From a virus: DNA of 27,703 bases. Each line of letters opens with the position of its first letter. Within the stretch, counting starts at the first letter, position 1. The position numbers and the translations under genes are program-made. Shown here in pieces: positions 7,124-14,759 of the stretch. A model generated the notes under the pieces. That model did no database searches. It saw only the letters and a program-made list of their open reading frames with translations, and was not told the origin of the DNA. The stretch covers positions 1 through 27,703 of IMG/VR virus record IMGVR_UViG_3300007508_000034. One strand, given 5' to 3'.

Positions 7124-8048
7124 TATGCCACCTATTCAAATTACCCATATTTGTCACATCACTTCCAACAATAAGATCTTTTGCTTCGACCCATCCACCA
7201 TCGATAAGAAATTTATGTTTATCGGAACAAGTTACTTTATAACCATCTTCAAATTCAATTTCATAACATTCAGGATTACCTTCTTCTAAAGTATCAGGAT
7301 TCCATATATGAGTAACTTTCTTCTCACCATCTAATGTAATAACTTTTTCACCAACATTAAAATCTTGAATTTCTTTTAACCCATCTTTAGTTTGTAATTT
7401 TGTTCCCTCAATAACACAACCACCAGACACAACAGCTTTACTAAACATTTCTTGTGTCTGGTATGTATGATTAACAGCAACCATAGGAATATCGTGTGTA
7501 GTCAAATATGGGGTTACCATACGGAATAGACTCTTGATCTGCTTTGCTCTTGTCATATCAGCTACAGACTTTTCATTAAGAGCATCTTCAACTTCTTTCT
7601 TTGATGCTAGATTACCAATAGAATCAACAAAGATAAACACCTTATCTTTCTTACCAATCTCTTTCATTTTCTTCATAATATCAAACTTCAATTCTTCAAT
7701 ATCCATTACTGGTGTATGTAGAACTCGATTCGTATCTACACCAAATGAAGAGAAGTAGTTTTCTGGTGTACCAAACTCACTATCATAAAATAGACAAACA
7801 GCTTCTTCATACTTATTCAGAAATGCTCCCATTAGTAATACACCAAATGCTGTTTTAAAATGCTTTGAAGGTCCAGCTAGTACAGTTAGTCCAGACGTTA
7901 ATCCACCATCAAGTTTTCCAGATAATGCTACATTAATCATTGGTACACTTGTTGGTACAACTTCTTTATCTTTATAGAGAGTTGATTCTGACAATACTGT
8001 ACTTTTGATTGATGCCGCTTTCTGTAAACGATCCATTAATAAACTCAT
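7095..8048 (-). CDS. uvsX: UvsX N-terminal half (RecA-like recombinase) fused to a split-intein N-fragment
   Basis: UvsX coats single-stranded DNA and performs strand exchange in T4-type recombination and replication. Residues 1-210 are the N-extein, with Walker A GPSKHFKT (59-66), Walker B VFIFVDSIG (D142) and the conserved AVNHTYQTQEMF segment. The extein stops after VVSGG, in the DNA-binding loop 2 region, and residue C211 starts the intein. Blocks A and B are visible (CVIEGTKLQTKDGLKEI; VTCSDKHKFLI). The frame ends 107 residues into the intein. AAGGAGAAATA precedes the ATG. The gene follows the polymerase C-half by 9 bases. Without trans-splicing this half would lack the C-terminal ATPase-core segment. 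Confidence 0.93.
   Translation of the reverse strand: MSLLMDRLQKAASIKSTVLSESTLYKDKEVVPTSVPMINVALSGKLDGGLTSGLTVLAGPSKHFKTAFGVLLMGAFLNKYEEAVCLFYDSEFGTPENYFSSFGVDTNRVLHTPVMDIEELKFDIMKKMKEIGKKDKVFIFVDSIGNLASKKEVEDALNEKSVADMTRAKQIKSLFRMVTPYLTTHDIPMVAVNHTYQTQEMFSKAVVSGGCVIEGTKLQTKDGLKEIQDFNVGEKVITLDGEKKVTHIWNPDTLEEGNPECYEIEFEDGYKVTCSDKHKFLIDGGWVEAKDLIVGSDVTNMGNLNRWHNENCKHKME
7098..7418 (-). other. Split intein N-fragment (about 107 residues)
   Basis: The fragment begins with Cys directly after UvsX VVSGG. It has CVIEGTKLQTKDG (block A) and GYKVTCSDKHKF (block B-like, with the T..H arrangement shifted to S..H). After EAKDLIVGSDV the sequence degenerates to a short hydrophilic tail ending CKHKME. 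No endonuclease domain is present. It pairs with the C-fragment at 6883-6987. Confidence 0.9.
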
Positions 8049-8057
8049 TATTTCTCC

Positions 8058-9386
8058 TTATCCAAAAAAATCTTCTAATGAAGCAGTTACTTCGTGCTTC
8101 CAATTAATCACATCTAAAATCGTTTTCAACGGTTCTAGGAATGTTTTCTCAAACATTTTATCATAATCTACATACTTATGCAAGTCAAATTCCTTGGGAA
8201 TTCCACCCTGAAATGATATTACATTTTCGTGTAGTGGGTTGGGTTCTTTAAGATAGATAAATTTAATCTTCTCACCTTCTTGTACTTGAGGTACTGTCTT
8301 TTGTAGCTTATGTTCACGAATCAAACGATTGAATGTAAGTGTACCTCTAACGTGAATTGGTGTTCCTTTGATATATCCATCACCATTTCTATACTTCTCA
8401 AGTCCATTCACACCACGAGGAAATGCTATGTCTTGTGGTTCTTGCTCATTGAAGTGTTTTCTAAACTCATCAATATAATCAATGACTGTATCATTGTCAG
8501 TATTTAGAATCAACTCAACTGATTTCTTTAGCTTCTTGCGAACCACTTCTGGTGTGCTTGATTTGACAATCTCTAATCCCATAACCTTCATCTTGGGTTC
8601 AGCATATCGTACACCTTCATTATCATATACATTCAATGCGTAACGCTTCTTAGCTGTCCAGATAGCTTTATCAGCAATTACCTCACGCTCCATAAACATC
8701 TTCTGTTCATAGGCATTCATATAATCAGCTAATTCTTGATAGCATTCATCAATATAAGGTTCAATCTTCTCTTTGGCTATCTTATCAAGAAAATCTACAA
8801 TCTTTGTCTTTTCCTCGGGAGTATTTCTCCTGTCACCAAAAATCTTGTGAATAAGATTGCCAAGGCGAATGTAGCTAGAATCTGTGTCAATTGCAACAAC
8901 ATAGTCATAATCCTCCGTTTTTAATAGACGATTGAAGTATATATTTAGTTTATTTGCGATCCACTTAATAGACAATTGTCCAGAAAGTGTGATAGCTTCT
9001 GCGTTTGCTAGATTATAGTAACGGAAATATTGGTTACCAATCGCCCCGTAAGCAGAATTTAACTGGATCTTACGAGCCATCTGAAAGTTATTGTACTTAG
9101 CGATATCATTACCAACATCTTCACCATCTTCTTTCTTCTGTTGAGCATCAAGCATTTTCTTTTTAAATGCCTTACGCTCTAAATACAACTTATTCATTAA
9201 CTCAGGTAAGAATCCTCTCTTATCCCTACGATACAATGTACCGTTAGGTACAATTGACACGTTTGCAATCTTTAATGCATCCAAATCAACATTACGTGAT
9301 ACCAATGCATCAACATTAACTTGGGAAGATAATTCTTTTAATCTCTCTAAAGCATCAATCTCTTTTCTAATTTCTTCTTGAGTCAT
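8058..9386 (-). CDS. 43: DNA polymerase gp43, C-terminal half (family B palm, fingers, thumb)
   Basis: This gene carries the polymerase part that follows motif A. Motif B is RKIQLNSAYGAIGNQ, motif C is VAIDTDSSYI (the catalytic aspartates) and the primer-contact motif is AKKRYALN. The C-terminus ASLEDFFG looks like the clamp-binding tail. I place the start at ATG 9386 (MTQEEIRKEIDALERLKEL), 10 bases after the HNH stop; the frame is open to a GTG at 9431, but that has no ribosome site. Together with 9609-10877 the length is close to T4 gp43 (898 aa). The two halves are in the same frame relative to each other but are separated by stops and the HNH gene, so they should assemble as two polypeptides. 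Confidence 0.93.
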   Translation of the reverse strand: MTQEEIRKEIDALERLKELSSQVNVDALVSRNVDLDALKIANVSIVPNGTLYRRDKRGFLPELMNKLYLERKAFKKKMLDAQQKKEDGEDVGNDIAKYNNFQMARKIQLNSAYGAIGNQYFRYYNLANAEAITLSGQLSIKWIANKLNIYFNRLLKTEDYDYVVAIDTDSSYIRLGNLIHKIFGDRRNTPEEKTKIVDFLDKIAKEKIEPYIDECYQELADYMNAYEQKMFMEREVIADKAIWTAKKRYALNVYDNEGVRYAEPKMKVMGLEIVKSSTPEVVRKKLKKSVELILNTDNDTVIDYIDEFRKHFNEQEPQDIAFPRGVNGLEKYRNGDGYIKGTPIHVRGTLTFNRLIREHKLQKTVPQVQEGEKIKFIYLKEPNPLHENVISFQGGIPKEFDLHKYVDYDKMFEKTFLEPLKTILDVINWKHEVTASLEDFFG

Positions 9387-9396
9387 TTGACTTGCA

Positions 9397-9600
9397 TCAT
9401 TCCACACGATTATGTTTTCTCCTATTTTCACTCATAGTTAATATTTGAAGGTTATCTTGATGATGGATGCCACCCTTTGAAATCGGTATTATATGGTCAA
9501 CTTCGTGAGGTATTCCAGTATCAACAGATAACATCTTTGCTTTAATATAAAACTCATTTATTTTATCATAATCAGCATCTGGAGTCAACGCATTTTTCAT
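9397..9600 (-). CDS. HNH endonuclease inside the split polymerase gene, 67 aa
   Basis: The product contains the HNH core EVDHIIPISKGGIHHQDNLQ followed by the final N (SENRRKHNR). The zinc-binding cysteines of some HNH proteins are absent. It resembles the C-terminal portion of free-standing phage HNH homing endonucleases, so it may be a shortened copy. It begins 8 bases after the stop of the polymerase N-half and ends 10 bases before the start of the C-half, and it is clearly the element that separates them. There is no room for a group I intron core. No good ribosome site precedes it, so it may be made poorly, by re-initiation or by frameshifting. Confidence 0.85.
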   Translation of the reverse strand: MKNALTPDADYDKINEFYIKAKMLSVDTGIPHEVDHIIPISKGGIHHQDNLQILTMSENRRKHNRVE

Positions 9601-9608
9601 ATTACAAT

Positions 9609-10877
9609 TTATAGGAGTTTTTTTAAGTATTCTATTCTATTATCAATATCTTTATGTTCAACAATAGTTTCTGCTGATATCGAATATTGCATAATCAAAT
9701 GGGGATATAGACTAGCCAAGTCAAATGATACAACCCAATCGTGAAAACCACGAATAGGATCTTTAACAAATGCTCCAGCATATTTATCACCACCAGTATG
9801 CTGTTGAGGTGGAATCACTAGATTATCTTTTCTTAGATAGTTATAGATAATCGCATCCCAAGTCTTTACTGGAGAGAATACATCATTAAATGTAATATGA
9901 GCATCATAGGCCATAGTGAATACAAGTTCGAGCATCTTCATTTTATCATCTAAACGCTGAACAATCTCAACATCTTTAATGTTATATTCAATAAACTTCT
10001 GATAGTTGACTCTTGCTAAATTATGAAGTGAGCCTTCCTCTTCATATGACAATTTTCTATCACCTAACTCAACATATGCAATATGATCAAGTTTATAACT
10101 CTCTTGCGCTGAGTATGTAAACTTCTTATAGAGTGCTAGATAATCGATTACAGCTACTCCAGCAACATCATATTTGATCTGCTCTTTACCAAACTGCATC
10201 TTAACTTTACGTTCATTTACCCTCTTCCAAGGAGAAAATTCTTTAGCAGTAGCAACACTAAAAATACGAGCATAACGATTGACTAGATATGGAATATCAA
10301 ATCCTTCAACATTCCATCCTGTAATTACATTGGGTGTAGTTACTTTCCATTGAGCCAGAAAGTCTTTGAGTAGTTCAGATTCTTTACCAAACTGTCGATA
10401 CTCAACATCAGATCGATCAGTTTTAAAATCATCAATTCCCCATACAATATACTTCTCTGTGATACTATCTCGAATTGTGATAGCATTGATAATTCCCTTA
10501 GCTTCTTCTGGCTTAGGGAATCCTTCTTTAGAATCAACCTCAATATCAATATTCCAAATACGAATCTGGTTAATATCAAAATCAATATCACCAGAATAAT
10601 CTTTAGATATGTATTGAAGAGTATAATTATTCATACCATAGACTTTGAAGCCTTCAACATCTTCATAACGCTTCATAAAGTCTCTAGTCTCTTTAATAGA
10701 ACCAGGTTTAATAGCTTCTACATAGTCACCTTCTAATGTCTTGAATTTAGACTTTTTAGAACTTGGAATAAACATTGTTGGAGAGAATTCATTTCTCTCT
10801 TCAAACGGTACACCATCATTGATACCTCGTACTAGAACATAATTGCCTAGCACATCCACATTTGTATAAAACTTCAT
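9609..10877 (-). CDS. 43: DNA polymerase gp43, N-terminal half (exonuclease and motif A)
   Basis: The 422-aa product covers the N-terminal and 3'-5' proofreading domains of a family B polymerase. Exo I is IWNIDIEVDS, Exo II is NVITGWNVEGFDIPYLV and Exo III is YNIKDVEIV. Polymerase motif A DLASLYP is at about 386-392. The protein stops about 30 residues later, after IDNRIEYLKKLL, so catalytic aspartates of motifs A and C are on different polypeptides. AGAGGTAAGAG precedes the ATG, and a promoter lies just upstream (10904-10932). The last codons contain a seven-A run that would fit a -1 slippery site into the HNH frame. Confidence 0.94.
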   Translation of the reverse strand: MKFYTNVDVLGNYVLVRGINDGVPFEERNEFSPTMFIPSSKKSKFKTLEGDYVEAIKPGSIKETRDFMKRYEDVEGFKVYGMNNYTLQYISKDYSGDIDFDINQIRIWNIDIEVDSKEGFPKPEEAKGIINAITIRDSITEKYIVWGIDDFKTDRSDVEYRQFGKESELLKDFLAQWKVTTPNVITGWNVEGFDIPYLVNRYARIFSVATAKEFSPWKRVNERKVKMQFGKEQIKYDVAGVAVIDYLALYKKFTYSAQESYKLDHIAYVELGDRKLSYEEEGSLHNLARVNYQKFIEYNIKDVEIVQRLDDKMKMLELVFTMAYDAHITFNDVFSPVKTWDAIIYNYLRKDNLVIPPQQHTGGDKYAGAFVKDPIRGFHDWVVSFDLASLYPHLIMQYSISAETIVEHKDIDNRIEYLKKLL

Positions 10878-10903
10878 TCACTCTTACCTCTATAATTTTG
10901 CTA

Positions 10904-10932
10904 ATTATAACACAATCATCACTTGATTGCAA
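10904..10932 (-). promoter_or_regulatory. Sigma70-type promoter for the split polymerase gene
   Basis: On the minus strand, TTGCAA (10932-10927), a 17-base spacer and a perfect TATAAT (10909-10904) lie 27 bases before the gp43 ATG. The -35 overlaps the 3' end of the CmoA-like gene. The -35 matches consensus at four of six positions. Confidence 0.6.
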
Positions 10933-11593
10933 CATATCCAACAAAATTAAAGTTTCTCCAGAAAGGTTCAATATTACTAAATCCAGCTTTTTGAACAAGA
11001 CCATTTAAACCAACCAAATCTTTCTCACTCATTGGACGTAACATATGTCTTAGTGAACGCTCTTTATCGAGAATATCCTCAGAATCAAATTTCTGTCTCT
11101 TAAAATCATAATACATAAATGTCAATATATCTTGAATACGTGAATCTTTACTATAAACTTTTTCAGCAAAAATAAAGGCTCCACCAGGATTCAATGATCG
11201 ATGCACATCTGTAACAATTTTCTGACGATCACATTTGTTAATAAATTGTAGTGTGAAAATTGAAGTAACTAATGAAGTGTTTCTCCATTGATTATATTTT
11301 CTCACATCATCATTGAAATATACGATTGATTCATCTTTAATTTGATTCTCGATCATATTATCTTCTGATTCAATACCAACATATTTAACATTATCAATTA
11401 CTGATTGATTCACTTCATTCATTTTATGAATCATCTTACCAGTAGAACAACCAATGTCAATCATCTTAGTATTTGGTTCAAGAAAATATTGACTCATATG
11501 GATCACATCATCAATTAGATTTGAATACCCTCTAACAGAATCATTAATATGATCATCAAAATTATCAATAGTAGCAAAACTAAACTCATTCAT
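10919..11593 (-). CDS. CmoA-like carboxy-SAM synthase / SAM-dependent methyltransferase family, 224 aa
   Basis: The sequence matches Escherichia coli CmoA along most of its length by eye. SVRGYSNLID (19-28) corresponds to its SVPGYSNII region, MIDIGCSTGK (44-53) is the SAM-binding loop, SIFTLQFIN (111-119) and LNPGGAFIFAEK (134-145) follow, then MYYDFKR and a C-terminal FNFVGYVAIK. CmoA makes carboxy-SAM from SAM and prephenate for the cmo5U34 modification of tRNA wobble bases. The arginine corresponding to E. coli Arg199 appears kept (KERS, R179). No CmoB partner is in the window, so a host CmoB would be needed. GAGGAGATTGTT precedes the ATG. A plain methyltransferase cannot be excluded. Confidence 0.85.
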   Translation of the reverse strand: MNEFSFATIDNFDDHINDSVRGYSNLIDDVIHMSQYFLEPNTKMIDIGCSTGKMIHKMNEVNQSVIDNVKYVGIESEDNMIENQIKDESIVYFNDDVRKYNQWRNTSLVTSIFTLQFINKCDRQKIVTDVHRSLNPGGAFIFAEKVYSKDSRIQDILTFMYYDFKRQKFDSEDILDKERSLRHMLRPMSEKDLVGLNGLVQKAGFSNIEPFWRNFNFVGYVAIK

Positions 11594-12146
11594 AACAATC
11601 TCCTCTTCTCATAGCAATCATAGATTTGTACATATACTCACTATTATACTTGGATTTCATTTGATAGTCAAAGAAATTTTTAGCATTTGCTACAAAATCA
11701 TATACGATTGTATATGTATTAGTATCTTTATCAACCGATAGAATATTTCCACCAATGATATAGTCAACAAGATATTGATGTTTCTTGAATGATGTTAAAT
11801 CAATCTTTCCTTTATGTCCATCTAAAACCCATTTGAAAGTTCTATCCTTCTTACGTTTAACTTCAAAATGTTCATTGTTTGGACCAACAACATCATATGC
11901 ATATGTTTCTGGATTTGAATAATCATATTCAAGTGGATTTTTCTTACCATTAATTAGTTTAGCAAATCCACGTTCTAACATTAGAGCATTTAGAATACGT
12001 GTAAACGTAAAATTATTAATGGGTTGATTTAGTTTCTGTCTGGTACCAATGATATCATTCACTTCATTAATTAATTCTTGTGAAGGTGTTACTTTAATTG
12101 GTATACCAATAGCTTCTTTTACATATTCAGGAATCATTTTTTTCAT
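11586..12146 (-). CDS. Possible PD-(D/E)XK endonuclease next to a C5 methyltransferase, 186 aa
   Basis: The N-terminal half is helical (EVNDIIGTRQKLNQPIN; ALMLERGFAKL). It is followed by YAYDVVGPNNEHFEVKRKKD, in which D85, E94 and K96 fit the D-(x)n-E-x-K catalytic pattern of restriction-type nucleases. The gene overlaps the 3' end of the cytosine methyltransferase by 20 bases, the arrangement of a type II restriction-modification pair. The size also fits. The family is not otherwise recognised, and a nuclease used against host DNA or in a non-RM role would look the same. The start could also be the ATG three codons later. Confidence 0.7.
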   Translation of the reverse strand: MKKMIPEYVKEAIGIPIKVTPSQELINEVNDIIGTRQKLNQPINNFTFTRILNALMLERGFAKLINGKKNPLEYDYSNPETYAYDVVGPNNEHFEVKRKKDRTFKWVLDGHKGKIDLTSFKKHQYLVDYIIGGNILSVDKDTNTYTIVYDFVANAKNFFDYQMKSKYNSEYMYKSMIAMRRGDCYE

Positions 12147-13386
12147 TATATACTTTTATCACTTTTTCATAAACACTAGATGCGATTGCTGCCATCATTT
12201 TCGGAGCAACCATACGACCAATACGTTCCGCTTTCTGATCAAACGAACCAGTTAATTTGTAATTGTCTGGGAGGCCCATCACACGCATTAATTCTGGTAT
12301 GTTGAACTTTCTATTGAGTAGAGGGTGAAACACTCCAGAAACGCTCTTCTGCTGACCTCTCTGCGTTAATGTAGGGCAAGGAAGTTCTAGACTAGGACGA
12401 ATCATATTGAACAATGATGCTTTAGGATGGAATTCAGATACTTTGATTGTACGTTTTGGATTATGTAAAAATCTCTCATCTTCAACCCATTTCTTCTGAA
12501 ATCCATTTTGAACATAATCAAACAATTCTTGATTCTCATCTGCTGGTCCAGGAGCAACATTTTCTAATGCGCTCTTGAGTGGAACTAAATCTGGCTCCAT
12601 ACGCTTCGTAGAGCTGTTGTAACGAGTGTTTGGAGTCGGATAGACTGTATCTATGTTCATAAAATTGAGACCGACTTCATCAGCTACATCTTCTCTAACA
12701 CATACAAAAATCGTTCTTTCACGGGTTTGAGATACACCATAATCAGCGGCAGAGATCATTTTAGCAGTTGCTATATAACCAATATCTTCAAAAGCATTAA
12801 GAAATTCTATCAACTTAGCTTTATTATCACCAAACATTAATCCTCTAACATTCTCAGCAATAATAACTTTTGGTTGAATATCTTTAGCAATTCGAATAAA
12901 TTCTAGAAATAGATCTTCAATAGCTTCTACTTTCTTACCATCAGAATAAGTTTTCTTACCATCATTGGCTTCACACAATTCACCACTAAAGCATACTTCA
13001 CCAGTCTCCATATCAAAGTATGATTCTCTAGTATCTTTAACTGCTCCTTTCCAACCCTTTGATCCTTTGCCAGCGATAGAGAATGCTGAACACGGTGGAG
13101 AGCCATCTAGAATATCAAGTTCACCAACTTTTAAATTTGCCTCTCTAAGAAAATCTTCTCCAGTATAATCTTTAATATCACCAGGAATGATTTTTGTATC
13201 AGGAAAGTTTGTAGAGTATGTTTCAATTGCCTCTTCAACAAATTCATTGATAGCAATTACTTTAGCACCTGCTAATCGATAGCCAGTAGATGATCCTCCA
13301 CCTCCAGCAAATGTTGACACAACAGTAAACAACTCTCTTGAAGATGATTCTTTAACATCCTCAATAGTATAAGACACATAATCCAT
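12127..13386 (-). CDS. DNA (cytosine-5) methyltransferase, 419 aa
   Basis: The classic motif order is present: STFAGGGGSSTGYRLAG (motif I, about 24-40), DGSPPCSAFS (motif IV, catalytic C99), IIAENVRG (motif VI, E178), QTRERTIFV (motif VIII, about 220-228), a target-recognition region, and the C-terminal LPDNYKL...RIGRMVAPKM (motifs IX-X). It transfers a methyl group from SAM to C5 of cytosine in a specific site. About 45 residues (KGSKGWKGAVKDTRESYFD and on) lie between motifs IV and VI, more than in small type II enzymes. The gene directly downstream may be the cognate nuclease. It could protect phage DNA or modify expression; target site unknown. Confidence 0.95.
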   Translation of the reverse strand: MDYVSYTIEDVKESSSRELFTVVSTFAGGGGSSTGYRLAGAKVIAINEFVEEAIETYSTNFPDTKIIPGDIKDYTGEDFLREANLKVGELDILDGSPPCSAFSIAGKGSKGWKGAVKDTRESYFDMETGEVCFSGELCEANDGKKTYSDGKKVEAIEDLFLEFIRIAKDIQPKVIIAENVRGLMFGDNKAKLIEFLNAFEDIGYIATAKMISAADYGVSQTRERTIFVCVREDVADEVGLNFMNIDTVYPTPNTRYNSSTKRMEPDLVPLKSALENVAPGPADENQELFDYVQNGFQKKWVEDERFLHNPKRTIKVSEFHPKASLFNMIRPSLELPCPTLTQRGQQKSVSGVFHPLLNRKFNIPELMRVMGLPDNYKLTGSFDQKAERIGRMVAPKMMAAIASSVYEKVIKVYNEKNDS

Positions 13387-13400
13387 AATATAACTTCTCT

Positions 13401-13583
13401 CTAATAATTTAATTGTTGTTCTTTTTGAACTCTTTTCAACTTAACATATCTTCTTTTTTCTTCAGAGTAAATATCACTTTTACTATTTTCTCTTGGTTTA
13501 TCAGACTTGATTCTTTCAAAAGATTCATATCCATATTCATCATCAAGATAATCCTCAATCTCATTCAAATTTATTCTAGACAT
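13401..13583 (-). CDS. Small hypothetical protein, 60 aa
   Basis: The product begins MSRINLNEIEDYLDDEYGYE and then becomes very basic (FERIKSDKPRENSK, KRRYVKLKRVQKEQQ). The acidic start and basic end suggest a nucleic-acid or protein-binding role, but the family is unknown to me. It lies 14 bases upstream of the cytosine methyltransferase gene. The ribosome site is weak. Confidence 0.6.
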   Translation of the reverse strand: MSRINLNEIEDYLDDEYGYESFERIKSDKPRENSKSDIYSEEKRRYVKLKRVQKEQQLNY

Positions 13584-13592
13584 TTTAAAACA

Positions 13593-13805
13593 CTAATACC
13601 CCATTTCATTTTTTAGTTTCATAAAAGTTTCTTTCGAAACGCTTGTAGATTCTATATTATACATCTTTCCAACATCTTCTGTCAAGAGTTTATATCTATA
13701 AAATCCTAATTGATCAAAAATAGTTAAATCAAATGGTTTATTAAAACTATTTTTAGCATCATTCATTGGATGATCATTAAAGTATTTACTAGAACAATCA
13801 TACAC
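13593..13805 (-). CDS. Small hypothetical protein, 70 aa, GTG start uncertain
   Basis: The open frame starts at a GTG (13805) preceded by AAAAGGAT at rather short spacing. An ATG occurs at codon 14 (MNDAKNSFNKPFDL) without a ribosome site. The rest (TIFDQLGFYRYKLLTEDVGK, ending FMKLKNEMGY) is not recognised. It is flanked by other short unknown genes of the same unit. Confidence 0.5.
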   Translation of the reverse strand: MYDCSSKYFNDHPMNDAKNSFNKPFDLTIFDQLGFYRYKLLTEDVGKMYNIESTSVSKETFMKLKNEMGY

Positions 13806-13836
13806 AATCCTTTTACTATTTCCATAGTAATTCTTT

Positions 13837-14088
13837 TTATTTATTTATTTCTCCTGTCTGCTTATAGCAAGTCCAAGATGGACACTTATGCGAACATTCT
13901 GTTGTAGCAAATAATCTAATTCTATTTTTATCTTCTATAGATCTTAAAAATTCAATATCATCATTCATTTTTATATCAAACATATCATAATGCTTTATTG
14001 TATTAGCGAGTCTTTCTTGCAATGATTCTCCCAATTGAAAGTTTGTACTATTGCATCCTCTAACTGATATTGTAAATTCTCTATTCAT
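13837..14088 (-). CDS. Small hypothetical protein with a cysteine cluster, 83 aa
   Basis: I chose the ATG at 14088 (MNREFTISVRGCNSTNFQ), which overlaps the preceding stop as ATGAATAG; an upstream extension in the same frame would run into the previous gene. The C-terminus has CSHKCPSWTC, a possible small metal-binding knuckle, together with another cysteine near the N-terminus. The middle (LQERLANTIKHYDMFDIK) is helical. Function is unknown. Confidence 0.62.
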   Translation of the reverse strand: MNREFTISVRGCNSTNFQLGESLQERLANTIKHYDMFDIKMNDDIEFLRSIEDKNRIRLFATTECSHKCPSWTCYKQTGEINK

Positions 14089-14431
14089 TTTCTTTAGAAA
14101 ACATATCCCTCGGATATACTGTAAACACAAAATCTTTTTGTGCTATCTCTTCTAGTGGTTTATGTAATTCGTGATGAATACCTAATTGTCGATATACCAA
14201 CGGTCGAAGAAACTTTACCACTATACTCATATCTGAGTGAAATTGAGGATCTTTCATATTGAATCCACATTCACCCATATATTCTATCATCGGAATGGAA
14301 ATATCTTGTAGCATCTCCTCCGCATATTTTAACTCTTTTTCTTTAGCATCATCAAAATCATTCATATCGATTTGTGGATACTTAGGTATATTATACTCGT
14401 TTCTCTTCACAAAGTCAAGTACTTTACCCAT
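14081..14431 (-). CDS. Hypothetical protein, 116 aa
   Basis: The product begins MGKVLDFVKRNEYNIPKYPQ and contains an acidic helical stretch and a C-terminal DFVFTVYPRDMF. I do not recognise the family. GAGGAGATAATCG precedes the ATG and lies inside the 3' end of the GcvH-like gene, so the two are translated together. It also overlaps the cysteine-cluster gene downstream. Confidence 0.68.
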   Translation of the reverse strand: MGKVLDFVKRNEYNIPKYPQIDMNDFDDAKEKELKYAEEMLQDISIPMIEYMGECGFNMKDPQFHSDMSIVVKFLRPLVYRQLGIHHELHKPLEEIAQKDFVFTVYPRDMFSKENE

Positions 14432-14759
14432 CGATTATCTCCTCATCTTCTAGATTATAGAATTCATTGGAGCCAGTAATTTCAATTTTATATAGTATTG
14501 TGTTACCATTAATATCTTCTGGATTCTCTAGCGCATCATTATTGATCCATACAACTGTTCCCGATACAGGAGCATAGATATCCGATGCAGCTTTCACACT
14601 TTCAATAACACCAGCATCCTCGTACTGCTCTACTTCATCACCCTCTTGTAGAGGATCGAAATATACAATAGATCCAAGTAGATCTAATGCGTGTTGTGTA
14701 ATTCCCACTTCACCAGTTTCAGTATTAATCCATTCGTGAGTCTTACTATATTTAATCAT
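14424..14759 (-). CDS. gcvH: Glycine cleavage H-protein-like lipoyl carrier, 111 aa
   Basis: The sequence follows bacterial GcvH closely. YSKTHEWINTETGEVGITQH opens the domain, then LLGSIVYFDPLQEGDEVE, and ESVKAASDIYAPVSGTVVWI carries the lipoylated lysine (K56). GcvH shuttles the aminomethyl group and reducing equivalents among the P, T and L proteins of the glycine cleavage system. No other glycine-cleavage gene is in the window, so it would rely on host enzymes and host lipoylation. At 111 aa it is shorter than the usual 125-130 and has an acidic, non-typical C-terminus (FYNLEDEEIIDG). CGGAGTGAATAA precedes the ATG. Confidence 0.92.
   Translation of the reverse strand: MIKYSKTHEWINTETGEVGITQHALDLLGSIVYFDPLQEGDEVEQYEDAGVIESVKAASDIYAPVSGTVVWINNDALENPEDINGNTILYKIEITGSNEFYNLEDEEIIDG

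Noticed and set aside
9387-9630. Group I intron or intein joining the polymerase halves
   Set aside because: Only 8 bases precede and 10 bases follow the HNH gene, too little for an intron core, and neither half shows an intein Cys start or His-Asn end.
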